Shown here in pieces: positions 54,892 to 63,471 of a stretch of DNA of 64,000 nt (positions are counted from its first letter, which is position 1; each line of letters starts with the position of its first letter). Made by a program: the position numbers and the translations under genes. Under the pieces are notes generated by a model, which searched no databases, was not told the DNA's origin, and worked only from the letters and a program-made list of their open reading frames with translations. Origin of the DNA: Bog-159 sp963738375 (GTDB taxonomy: Bacteria; Acidobacteriota; Terriglobia; Bryobacterales; Bryobacteraceae); contig CAVTWL010000004.1 of the NCBI GenBank assembly GCA_963738375.1, positions 186,001 through 250,000 of the forward strand, read 5' to 3'.

Positions 54892-55396
54892 CAACCAACT
54901 AATTCAGATTGTGGATGCGGCGCTGGCTGAGGCTGCGCGCCGCAGCGGCGCCTGGCTGGTGTGCCGTCCCGGATGTTCGCAATGCTGCTTGGGCGACTTT
55001 GCCATCACCCCCCTCGATGCGGCGCGCCTGCGCCGCGGCTTGGCGGAGTTGGCGGAGCGGGAACCGGAGCGGGCTCAGGGGGTGCGCGAACGTGTTCATG
55101 CGGCGCTGGCGCGCGAGCCGCACGCCGATGAGGAAGCTTGTCCGGTGCTCGATCCGGAAACGGGTACCTGCGATTTGTATTCGGCCCGTCCCATAATGTG
55201 TCGCGTATTTGGCCCTCCGGTTCGGTCTGAGTCAGGCGATTTGGGTGTTTGCGAGCTGTGTTTCGAGGGTGCCAGCGCGGATCAGATTGCCGCGTGCGCG
55301 GTGGATTTCGATCCCAGCGGGGTCGAGGCGGATCTGTTGCGGGACTTGGGCGATTGGAGCGAGAGCACCGTCACCCGGGCGTTGTCGGAGGTCTAG
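54881..55396 (+). CDS. YkgJ-family cysteine-cluster protein
   Basis: 171 residues. The cysteine pattern of the YkgJ/DUF (CxCxCC) family, thought to bind zinc or iron: VCRPGCSQCCLGDFAITPLD (about 27-46), then EEACPVLDPETGTCDLYSAR (about 86-105) and PIMCRVFGPP. The family is widespread and of unknown role. The GTG start at 54881 overlaps the preceding stop; the longer frame to 54794 is rejected because its N-terminus lies in the upstream gene's coding frame. The mature region is acidic and alanine-rich. Confidence 0.75.
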   Translation: MPTDNQLIQIVDAALAEAARRSGAWLVCRPGCSQCCLGDFAITPLDAARLRRGLAELAEREPERAQGVRERVHAALAREPHADEEACPVLDPETGTCDLYSARPIMCRVFGPPVRSESGDLGVCELCFEGASADQIAACAVDFDPSGVEADLLRDLGDWSESTVTRALSEV

Positions 55397-55516
55397 CAAG
55401 CCAACTCTGTCACGGAGGGCAGCGAAAAAAACTATTGCTAACGGCCTGATACACTTGCAATGAAAGGCTCCCTTTCTCCTACGCCCTTGTGCTTCCCTGA
55501 AATCGGAGGAAGCAAA

Positions 55517-55929
55517 ATGTCCGCATCCCGATTCAACCTGTCCCAACACCGAGTCGTCGCGCTGATGTGCGCCGGTGCCACCCTCGGCGCCGCTGGCCGC
55601 TCCGTTGGCGTTCAGCGTACACCTCCGGAAAGTGGCTCCCCCTGGCCCCTTGCCACGACGCGCTCGAACAAGCCCGCCAACAGCAAATCCTAGCCTGGCG
55701 GCAGCATTCCGCTCCCCTCGCCTCAGAAGCCGTCACCGCCGTAAAATCTCTCGTGACCGATCCCCAAACTCCGCCCCAAATCCGCCTCCGCGCAGCCCTC
55801 GCCATCGGACTCCCAAAGCCAGCCGGAAATCCTAGACCCACCCCTACACAGCCCCTCCGCACCGGCCGCAATGACCCTTGCCCCTGCGGAATCAGCCGGA
55901 AATACAAGCGCTGTTGCATCCCATCTTGA
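55517..55929 (+). CDS. HTH protein with C-terminal SEC-C zinc motif (one frame break)
   Basis: About 137 residues joined. The N-terminus FNLSQHRVVALMCAGATLGA then AGRSVGVQR is a helix-turn-helix like the phage-type insertion HTH. One base is missing near 55615; the next frame gives HDALEQARQQQILAWRQHSA, LVTDPQTPPQIRLRAALAIG, and ends in RNDPCPCGISRKYKRCC, the SEC-C metal-binding motif also found at the end of SecA. The ribosome site ggagga (55505-55510) supports ATG 55517. It is probably a small DNA- or RNA-binding regulator; the combination of HTH and SEC-C is unusual. Confidence 0.6.
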
Positions 55930-56034
55930 TAGCTAAATGGGTCTTCTGCACGCTTCCGCACACCCCGCGTCCCCTTGCCGTCGACGACAACCTGTGGGGC
56001 AATTTGTAAACCTGTTTGTGGGACGGTTGTTAAC

Positions 56035-57255
56035 TCAGCCGAAGGCCGGCAATCTACCCCGCTGCACCAGCTCATAAACCGTAATCTCCGGCCGCGCCCC
56101 AATCCGGATCGGCACCCCAATCGTCCCGATCCCCCGGTTCACGTAAAGCTGTCCCCCCGGCTTCCCAAACCACCCCGCTACGTACGGCGTCACCAACCGG
56201 CTCGGCGCAATCTCCGGGCTCACGAACTCCAAAGCCACCTGGCCGCCATGTGTATGCCCCGCCAAACTCAAATCGATCCTCAACTCCGCGGCGCGATCGA
56301 AAGTATCCGGATTGTGGCTCATCAGGATATTCGCCGTGTCGGGCGCCATCAGCGCCTCCACCCCCTCCAGATACGTCCGGACGAACCGCGCGCTTGGACC
56401 CATTCGCCTTCTGGTTTCGAAATCCACCCCCATCAAGTTGAACCAAGCGCCCTGTGTCGTAATCGCCGCCCGCTCCCGCCGCAGAATCCTGATCCCCGCC
56501 TGCCCCAGCATCGCCGTAATCGAATCTTCCGTCCCCGACCACGCCTCGTGATTCCCGAGGCACCCGTACAGTCCAAAGGGCGCATGCAGCCCCGCGACCG
56601 CCCCCACCACAGCCTTCTGCGTCGACGGATCCCAGGTCACGAAGTCGCCAGTCAAAGCAATCAAATCCGGCTTCAAGTCGTTTACGATCCGCACATACTT
56701 CCGAATCTCATCCTCGGTCATGAACGGCCCAATGTGAATATCGGACATCTGCGCGATACGGAATCCAGCGAACTCCTTCGGTAACCGCGCCAGTTGAATC
56801 CGCCGCTCGGTCACTTCCAGATTCAGCCGTCCATAAAGCAATCCGTACGCCCCCGCCACGAACGGGGCAGCCACCACCACATGGGCCGACCGCTCCAAAA
56901 ACTGCCGCCGCCCCGACGAAGCCGGAGCATCGCCCAGCAGCGCTGCCCGCTTCACTGGCCACATCAAAATCGCCAGCAAAAACGCCGTCAGCGACGATAC
57001 CGCCCACCACGCAAAGGGCGCCGATATCAGCGTATCGAACCAACTGAAACGCGTCGGGCTTGCCCGCTTCATGCCCACCCCGGCGTTCAGCAGAAACACC
57101 ACCGCGTAGCCCGCCGCGCATCCCGCCACGATCCACTTACGCGCCGCTGCGCTAACCGCCAGTCGCTTGAGCAACCCGCGTCCCTTGGCAAACCAGTAAA
57201 TCTGGCTCGCCGCGAAAACCGCCATCATAATGCTGAAAATGAGCGCGAAAGACAT
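56035..57255 (-). CDS. Membrane-bound calcineurin-like metallophosphoesterase
   Basis: 406 residues. Four N-terminal helices (FALIFSIMMAVFAASQIYWF, WAVSSLTAFLLAILMW), then a catalytic domain (about 165-395) with all metallophosphoesterase motifs: IAQMSDIHIGPF, LTGDFVTWDP, CLGNHEAWS, ILMSHNP and LAGHTHGGQV. This is the YaeI/LpxG-like class, which cleaves phosphodiesters of lipids such as UDP-diacylglucosamine at the membrane, or acts in general repair. Between helices and enzyme is a second Tat-like segment (RRQFLERSAHVVVAAPFV). ATG 57255 is the only good start. No lipid A genes adjoin; assignment within the class is open. Confidence 0.82.
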   Translation of the reverse strand: MSFALIFSIMMAVFAASQIYWFAKGRGLLKRLAVSAAARKWIVAGCAAGYAVVFLLNAGVGMKRASPTRFSWFDTLISAPFAWWAVSSLTAFLLAILMWPVKRAALLGDAPASSGRRQFLERSAHVVVAAPFVAGAYGLLYGRLNLEVTERRIQLARLPKEFAGFRIAQMSDIHIGPFMTEDEIRKYVRIVNDLKPDLIALTGDFVTWDPSTQKAVVGAVAGLHAPFGLYGCLGNHEAWSGTEDSITAMLGQAGIRILRRERAAITTQGAWFNLMGVDFETRRRMGPSARFVRTYLEGVEALMAPDTANILMSHNPDTFDRAAELRIDLSLAGHTHGGQVALEFVSPEIAPSRLVTPYVAGWFGKPGGQLYVNRGIGTIGVPIRIGARPEITVYELVQRGRLPAFG

Positions 57256-57328
57256 CCAGCCTCGTATGCGCGTTATTATCCCATAGCCCCTGTGGACGTC
57301 ACTCTCGCAGACAGTTTAAGCTGGTCTC

Positions 57329-57841
57329 ATGCTCAAGCTCTTCGCCGCCCTGCTGTGCTGCGCGCCCGCTCTGTTCGCCGAGGATCCCGTCGTCGCCATC
57401 GACCGCCTCCTCGTATATAAAGGAACCTGGAAAATCGAAACCGAACAGTTCAATACCTCCTTCAGCAAAGCCGGCAAAGACTCCAGCACCCTCAAAAACG
57501 ACTGCTGGCGTAGCGGCGGCTTCTTCGCCTGCAACCAGTTCGTCGACGGCGTGTCCAAGGACCTCATCGTCTTCACTTACGACCAGAAGAACGAAGACTA
57601 TAACAGTTACTCCCTGCCCGTGGGCGGCGGTAAGAGCGGCAACGGCAAGCTCATCATCAAGGACAATGTCTGGACATTCCCCTGGGATACCCGCCAGAAT
57701 CGCAAAACCTACCACTTCCGCGTCGTCAACACCTTCACCTCGCCTGGAGTCATCCAATATCGCCAGGAATTCTCGGAAGACAACGTCATCTGGACCTTGA
57801 CCGCCAAAGGTACCGAACGCAGACTGGATAAGTCGAAATGA
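57329..57841 (+). CDS. Small secreted protein, DUF1579-like
   Basis: 170 residues with a leader (MLKLFAALLCCAPALFAE). The mature part has the pattern of a small lipocalin-like or DUF1579 sheet: LLVYKGTWKIETEQFNTSFS, CWRSGGFFACNQFVDG, LIIKDNVWTFPWD, GVIQYRQEFSEDNVIWTLTA. The two mature cysteines (CW and AC, ten residues apart) could pair. Its TGA overlaps the next gene's ATG by four bases (ATGA), coupling it to the half-transporter pair that follows. Role unknown; a periplasmic binding partner is possible. Confidence 0.65.
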   Translation: MLKLFAALLCCAPALFAEDPVVAIDRLLVYKGTWKIETEQFNTSFSKAGKDSSTLKNDCWRSGGFFACNQFVDGVSKDLIVFTYDQKNEDYNSYSLPVGGGKSGNGKLIIKDNVWTFPWDTRQNRKTYHFRVVNTFTSPGVIQYRQEFSEDNVIWTLTAKGTERRLDKSK

Positions 57842-58248
57842 CCGTGCCCCGCGGAGCGCGCTTCCGCACTTATTCCCTGCTCGCCCTCTTCGTCTTCCTC
57901 CGCCCCTTGGGCAATCTCTCGCTCGCCTGGGGCACCAAACATTTTCCGCAGGTCTTGTCGCTGAACCCCGTCGTCTACCTGCGTGCCATGCTCGATCCCT
58001 TCGTCGCCCTCGGCATCCTCATGCTGATCCTCGCCCTGCTCACCCGCATGGCGCTCCTCAGCCTGGCCGACTTGAGCTTCGTCCTGCCCGTCACCGCCAT
58101 CGGCTACGTGCTCGCCACCCTGTTCGGCCAGGTCTTCCTCCACGAAGCCGTCACGCTTCAACAGTGGATGGGCAGCATCCTGATCTTCATCGGCACCGCC
58201 GTCGTCGGAACCACCAACCAGAACACCACCGCCGGAGCCGCCCAATGA
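57838..58248 (+). CDS. Half-size EamA/SMR-type transporter, first of a duplicated pair
   Basis: 136 residues, four helices. The sequence LFVFLRPLGNLSLAWGTKHF, LLTRMALLSLADLSFVLPVT and FIGTAVVGTTNQ is a near copy in pattern of the protein at 19427-19837, same length. The start overlaps the stop of the secreted protein gene by four bases and its own stop overlaps the partner's ATG by four. The identical gene order and overlap in both places show one ancestral two-gene module. It faces (convergently) an HpnI-like glycosyltransferase. Likely lipid-linked substrate, by analogy with ArnE/ArnF; not proven. Confidence 0.78.
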   Translation: MTVPRGARFRTYSLLALFVFLRPLGNLSLAWGTKHFPQVLSLNPVVYLRAMLDPFVALGILMLILALLTRMALLSLADLSFVLPVTAIGYVLATLFGQVFLHEAVTLQQWMGSILIFIGTAVVGTTNQNTTAGAAQ

Positions 58249-58604
58249 AGTGGATCCTCCTCAGCATCGTCGTGTGCGCCACCGCCGCCAGCGACCTCCT
58301 GCAAGCTCACGAGATGAAAAAGGCGGGCGAACAATCGGTCGACGCCCGCGGCATCGCCCGCCTGCTGAAGATGATCGCCATGAAGCGGGATCTGATCCTA
58401 TCGATCGTCTGTCTGGCAGTCTCTTTTTTCGCCTTCATGGCGCTGGTGCAAGCCGAACCGCTCAGTTTCGCGGTTCCCGCCTCGGCATCCAGTTTCATCC
58501 TCGAAACGGTGCTCGCGAGACTAATCCTGAAGGAACACATCAGCCTGCGCCGCGGCGCCGGAGCGCTGCTGGTATTGGGTGGCGTAGTCCTGCTCGCCCG
58601 CTAA
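58245..58604 (+). CDS. Half-size EamA/SMR-type transporter, second of a duplicated pair
   Basis: 119 residues, four helices: MKWILLSIVVCATAASDLLQ, LSIVCLAVSFFAFMALVQAE, SFAVPASASSFILETVLARL and a final LLVLGGVVLLAR. Corresponding positions of the 19-kb paralogue read MKWTLVAIIALATTVSDVLQ and SFFAFIALLSVADLSFAVPA, so homology is plain. The open frame extends upstream to 58164, but ATG 58245 with the ATGA overlap is the start. The last helix ends 24 bases before the convergent glycosyltransferase gene stop. Confidence 0.78.
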   Translation: MKWILLSIVVCATAASDLLQAHEMKKAGEQSVDARGIARLLKMIAMKRDLILSIVCLAVSFFAFMALVQAEPLSFAVPASASSFILETVLARLILKEHISLRRGAGALLVLGGVVLLAR

Positions 58605-58628
58605 TCGCGAAGGCCGCTACGCAAGAAA

Positions 58629-59765
58629 CTAATCCTCAGCCACCGGAACCAGCTTCCCGTCGCGCAGCAAATAATCGCTGCCGCGCCAACGGATGCTTTT
58701 CCGCCCGAAGCTCGCGGCCCAGATGAAAAATGCGAGCGCATCCCAAGCGGGTATCACTGCCATCTTCCTCCACATTCCGCGCTGCTTCAATCCCCAGCCG
58801 CCGATCAGCCAGGTCATCGCGCATCGCAGCGCCGCATAAGTCCCCAGATATCCCACCGCCACGAGCACCGTCGGATGGATCGCAATCGCCAGCAGCGACC
58901 ACGGCAGCCCTTGCGTCAGCAGCAGCCCCAGGTGCCCCCAAGGCCGCATATGCCGCATCACCACGATCCACCGCATCCGCTTGTGAATCAAATCGCTCAT
59001 CGAACTGAAGTCCGCGACCGCCAGCACCGAGTACCGCAGCAATTCTACTTCGTACCCCTGTTCCGCGATCCGCCGCCCCACCAGCAAATCGTCCGCCGGT
59101 CCATTCTCCAGCGATTCGTACCCGCCGAACTCGGCCAGCCGCGTCCGCGTCGTCGCAATCGTCGGCCCCAGCGCGAACTTCACCCCTTCCAACTGCCACG
59201 CCACCAGAATCCCCGCATAAAAATCGGAAAACATTCCCATCGATTGCAGCCGGTCTGCAAAGGTCGGGTCGTCCTCCGGAATATAAAAGCAAGTGACCGC
59301 TCCCACTTTGGGATCGGCCAGGGGCGCCACCACGCTGCGCAAATAATCCGGCTGCACCCGCACGTCGCTGTCGCTGATCACCACTACTTCGTATGCCGCT
59401 TCGCTCGCCATCCGCGCCAGCTTCGCCACTTTATCGTTGGTCGCCTCGCGCCCCGATCCGAACAGCACCCGGATCTTCCGCTCCGGAAAATCGCGCATCA
59501 GCTTCTCGATCACCGGCAGCACCGGATCCTCGCGCCCGTCCACGCAGAACACTATTTCGTATTCCGGATAGTCCTGCCGGCAGAAACTGGCGAAGTTCTC
59601 GTAAGCCCCTGGATCCATCCCGCGAATCGGTTTCAAGTTACTCACCGGCGGCATGTAGCCGTTCGCAGCGCCCGGCTTGCGGCGGAAGTAAGCCCACGTG
59701 CTGTACAGCGCGATCAGATAGTAAATAAAGGGTATCGCCGCTACCCCAAGCAGAAGAGAGATCAC
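58629..59765 (-). CDS. HpnI-like/ceramide glucosyltransferase-type family 2 glycosyltransferase
   Basis: 378 residues, intact. An N-terminal helix (LLGVAAIPFIYYLIALYSTW), VSNLKPIRGMDPGAYENFAS, metal site ISDSDVRVQPDYL, ADDLLVGRRIAEQG, acceptor motif HKRMRWIVVMRH, and three C-terminal helices. The order of motifs is that of the HpnI-type protein at 18-19 kb, making them paralogues, though with a different D-x-D context and a longer tail (SIRWRGSDYLLRDGKLVPV). It transfers a sugar to a membrane lipid on the cytoplasmic face. Convergent with the half-transporter pair. Lipid acceptor (hopanoid, ceramide-like or diacylglycerol) unknown. Confidence 0.8.
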   Translation of the reverse strand: MISLLLGVAAIPFIYYLIALYSTWAYFRRKPGAANGYMPPVSNLKPIRGMDPGAYENFASFCRQDYPEYEIVFCVDGREDPVLPVIEKLMRDFPERKIRVLFGSGREATNDKVAKLARMASEAAYEVVVISDSDVRVQPDYLRSVVAPLADPKVGAVTCFYIPEDDPTFADRLQSMGMFSDFYAGILVAWQLEGVKFALGPTIATTRTRLAEFGGYESLENGPADDLLVGRRIAEQGYEVELLRYSVLAVADFSSMSDLIHKRMRWIVVMRHMRPWGHLGLLLTQGLPWSLLAIAIHPTVLVAVGYLGTYAALRCAMTWLIGGWGLKQRGMWRKMAVIPAWDALAFFIWAASFGRKSIRWRGSDYLLRDGKLVPVAED

Positions 59766-59788
59766 AGTCTATATGCTACATTAGTACC

Positions 59789-61701
59789 TTGTGCGGCGTT
59801 GCAGGTTTCACTAAGCTCAAGTTTTCCCCTGGTCCCGAACGCATCCGGAACGCCGTTCATTCCATCCTCCATCGCGGGCCCGATCAGCAAGGCGTCTTCG
59901 AATCGGCCAATGTAGCCCTCGGCGCAGCCCGCCTGAAAATCATCGATCTCGCCTCCGGCGACCAGCCCATCTTTTCCCAAGACCGCGATACGATAATCGT
60001 TTTCAACGGCGAGATCTACAATCACGAAGAACTCCGCGCGGAACTGGAAAAACGCGGCCACCGCTTTCATACCCGTACCGACACCGAGACCGTCCTCGCC
60101 GCGTTCCTCGAATGGGATGTCGCCTGCTTCTCGAAGCTTCGCGGCATGTTCGGACTGGCCCTCTGGACCGAGTCGCGCCGCCGCCTCATCCTCGCCCGCG
60201 ACCGGCTCGGCATCAAGCCGCTCTACTTCGCCCGCCACGGCGCGGACCTCTTCTTCGGCTCCGAACTGAAAGCCATCTTCGTACACCCCGAGTTCAACCG
60301 CCGCCTCAGCCTCCAGGGCCTCGATTGCTATCTCTCGCTGAACTACGTCCCAGCTCCCTGGACCCTGGTCGAGGGCATCGAAAAGCTCCGCCCGGGACAC
60401 TGGCTCGAGTGGCAGTCGGGCGCAGTCCGTTCGGAAGCTTACTGGTCGCTGCCCCAATCCCCCCCCCGGCCATCGCCGCTTCCGAGGCCGAAGAGCAGCT
60501 CGATGCGCTGCTCCGGCAGTCCGTCCGCGAGCATCTGCTGTCCGATGTCCCGCTAGGCGTCTGGCTCAGCGGCGGCATCGACTCCTCGACTATCCTCCAC
60601 TACGCCGCGTCGGCCTCGCCCAATCGCCTCAAGACCTTCTCCATCTCCTTCCGCGGCCGCAGCTTCGACGAGACGCCATACATCCGCGCCGTCGCCACCC
60701 AGTACGGTACCGACCACCAGGAGTTCGACCTCAACCCGGAGTCCGGTCTTGCCGATGCCATCGAGGAGTTCGCCCACTACTTCGACGAACCCAATGCCGA
60801 CGCCGGCGCGCTGCCCGTCTGGTTTCTCTCCCGCATGACCCGTCCCAACGTCACCGTCGCGCTTAGCGGCGAAGGAGCGGACGAGCTGTTTGGCGGCTAT
60901 CTCACCTACCGCGCCAACCTCTACGCCGCCCGCATGCGCCATCTGCCCGCGCCGCTCCTGGCCCTTGCCTCGCACGCCGCCAACCTCCTGCCCGTCTCCG
61001 ACGACAAGATCAGCTTCGAGTACATGCTCAAGCGCTTCCTCGATGGCTGCCGCATGTCCCCCCCCCGCGCCCACGTCTACTGGAACGGCACTTTCTCCGA
61101 TGCGGAAAAGCGAGCCCTGCTTCGCGGCCCCGCCCCCGGCGCTCTCGACGCCATCCTCGACCCCCTCGGGCGCGGCGGCGGGCAATTGCAGTCCTACCTC
61201 CGCTTCGACCAGGACTACTATCTGCCCGACGACATCCTGGCCAAGGTCGACCGCATGAGCATGGCCCACTCCCTCGAAGTCCGCCCGCCCTTCCTCGACC
61301 ATCGCATCGTGGAGTTCGCCGCCACCCTCCCGGCCCACCTCAAGATCCGCGGCTCCCGCCAGAAAGTCGTCCTGAAAGACCTGATGAAGGGCAAACTGCC
61401 GCCCGCCATCCTGCGCCGCAAGAAAATCGGTTTCGATATCCCCGCGCACCACTGGCTGCGCGGTCCCTTGCGCGGCCTGCTCTGCGATACGCTTTCCGCC
61501 GGCGCCTCCGATTGCGCCAATGTCTTCCAATCCGCCGCCGTCGAAGATTGCGTGCGCCGGCACCTCGAGCGCCGCGCCAATCTTGGATATCACCTGTGGG
61601 GCTTGATGATCCTGTTCTTATGGATGAGGAGATGGAATATACAAACGACGCCGGCCAACGCACACGCTCAGCCGGCCGCCGGAATCTCTACGTTTATCTA
61701 G
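59789..61701 (+). CDS. asnB: Asparagine synthase (glutamine-hydrolysing), broken at a poly-C tract
   Basis: About 637 residues joined. The class II glutamine amidotransferase domain starts MCGVAGF; the Cys after the initiator is the nucleophile, which fixes the TTG start at 59789. RLKIIDLASGDQP, VFNGEIYNHEELR and GMFGLALWTE follow. The synthetase domain has GVWLSGGIDSSTIL (PP-loop), GEGADELFGGY, DRMSMAHSLEVRPPFLDHR and LRRKKIGFDIPAHHW. The two domains are in different frames, joined at a run of nine C (60459-60467); ten C would give a continuous frame. Acts in asparagine or, with the neighbouring glycosyltransferases, in modifying surface polymers (many asnB paralogues do so). Confidence 0.85.
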
Positions 61702-63444
61702 CGTCCTGCTCATCGCCGGAGCCATTTACCTGGGCTGCATCGTCTCCCCGCCATCCCTGATGGACGACGTGGATGCCGTGCAGGCGCAGATCGCCCGCAA
61801 TATGCTCACCTCCGGCGACTGGGTGACCGCGCGCCTCGATGGCGTCCCTTACCTCGAAAAGTCCCCGCTCATCTACTGGATGATCGCCGTCAGCTACCAG
61901 GTCTTCGGCGTCCACGATTGGGCCGCCCGCATCCCCATGGCGCTTTCCGTCATGGCCTTTGCTGGCTCACCGCGGCCTTCGGCATTTGGGCCTTCGGACG
62001 CTTCGCCGGCCTCTGCGCCGGCCTCATTGTCGCCACTTGCATCGGGCTGTTTCTCTTCACCCGCGTCCTCATCCCCGATGTCCAACTGACCTTCACCATC
62101 GCCCTCGCCTTATGGGCCTTCCTGCGCATCTTCGATGCCAGTGAGCCGCGCCCGCGCTTGTGGGCCTTCGTCCTGTACGCCAGCCTCGGCGTTGGCCTCT
62201 TGCTGAAGAGTACCGTCGCCGTCCTGTTCCCGGTGGCCGCCGCCGTCGTTTGGCTGTATCTCACCCACCAGCTTTTCTCCCGCAAGACCTGGAAGCGCCT
62301 GCGCCCCTTCACGGGCATCTTAATCGTCCTGCTGATCGCCGCGCCCTGGCATATCCTCGCCACCCTGCGCAATCCGCCTTACTTTTCCTTCACCCTGCAT
62401 AGCGGACCCGGCGAATACCACGGCTTCCTCTGGTTCTACTTCATGAACGAGCAGGTTCTGCGCTTCCTGAACCTGCGCTATCCCCGCGATTACAACACCG
62501 TCCCGCGCGTCTACTTCTGGCTGTTCCACTTACTCTGGCTCTTCCCCTGGAGCGTCTACTTGCCGGCTGCGGCAAAACTCTCCTACAAGCCCTTCGATCG
62601 CGCCGGACGCACCCGCCTGCTGGCCCTCTGCTGGACCGGCTTCATGCTGGTGTTCTTCACCTTCTCCACCACGCAGGAATACTACACCATGCCCTGCTAT
62701 CCCGCGCTCGCGCTGCTGCTAGGCTCCGCTATGGCTGCCGGTGGCGATTGGATCCGCCGCGGCACCCGCGTCATCGCCGCCATCGCCGCCATAGTGGCCG
62801 TGGCCCTCATCGCCATCCTCGTCCTCGTCTGGAACGTCCCTGCGCCCGGCGATATCTCGACGGCGCTCTCCCAGCGCCCCGGCACCTACACCCTCTCGTT
62901 GGGCCACATGGAAGACCTCACCCTTTCTTCCTTCGCCTACCTGCGCCTTCCCTTAGCCCTCGCCGCCATTGCTTTCCTCGCCGGCGCCATCGGTACCTTC
63001 CGCGCCACCGGCCGCAAAGCTTTCGCGGCCACCGCTCTCATGATGGTGCTCTTCTTCCACGCCGCCCGCGTCGCCATGGTCACCTTCGATCCCTATCTCT
63101 CTTCCCGCCCCCTTGCCGAAGCCTTGCTTCACGCGCCCGAAGGCAAGCTGATCGTGGACCATCACTACTACGCCTTCTCCTCCGTCTTCTTCTACACCGG
63201 CCGCTCCGCCTTGCTGCTCAACGGCCGCTTCAATAACCTCGTCTACGGCTCCTACGCCCCCGGCGCGCCCAATGTCTTCCTTGACGACCGGCAATGGAAA
63301 CAACTATGGCAAGGCGCCGCGCGCTGCTACATCGTCGCCAGCGACTCCGCCGTGCCCCGCTTCGAGATACTGGTCGGCCAACCGTCGCTCGTCCAGGTTG
63401 CCGCCAGCGGCGGCAAAGTCTTGCTCACCAATCATCCGCTCTAG
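61632..63444 (+). CDS. ArnT-like GT39 membrane glycosyltransferase (two frame breaks)
   Basis: About 604 residues joined. It starts MEYTNDAGQRTRSAGRR inside the asnB end, shifts frame near 61705 into VLLIAGAIYLGCIVSPPSLM and DDVDAVQAQIARNMLTSG (the acidic first loop of GT-C/GT39 enzymes), then again near 61960 into LCWLTAAFGIWAFGRFAGLC. About eleven helices follow; YLEKSPLIYWMIA and EQVLRFLNLRYPRDYNTVP are ArnT-like loops. GT39/ArnT-type enzymes transfer a sugar from undecaprenyl phosphate to a lipid or protein outside the cytoplasm. The repair of one missing base at each break gives 1815 bases. The start is uncertain; ATG 61760 is an alternative. Confidence 0.75.
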
Positions 63445-63471
63445 CGGGTCGCGGTGTTATCATCCGAAACT

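Noticed and set aside
58875..59915. A 346-codon plus-strand frame opposite the second HpnI-like gene
   Set aside because: His/Arg/Gln-rich, no start site, and the minus strand carries all glycosyltransferase motifs.
60553..61593. A 346-codon minus-strand frame opposite asparagine synthase
   Set aside because: Gly/Val/Glu-rich antisense shadow typical of GC-rich coding; the plus strand has complete synthetase motifs.
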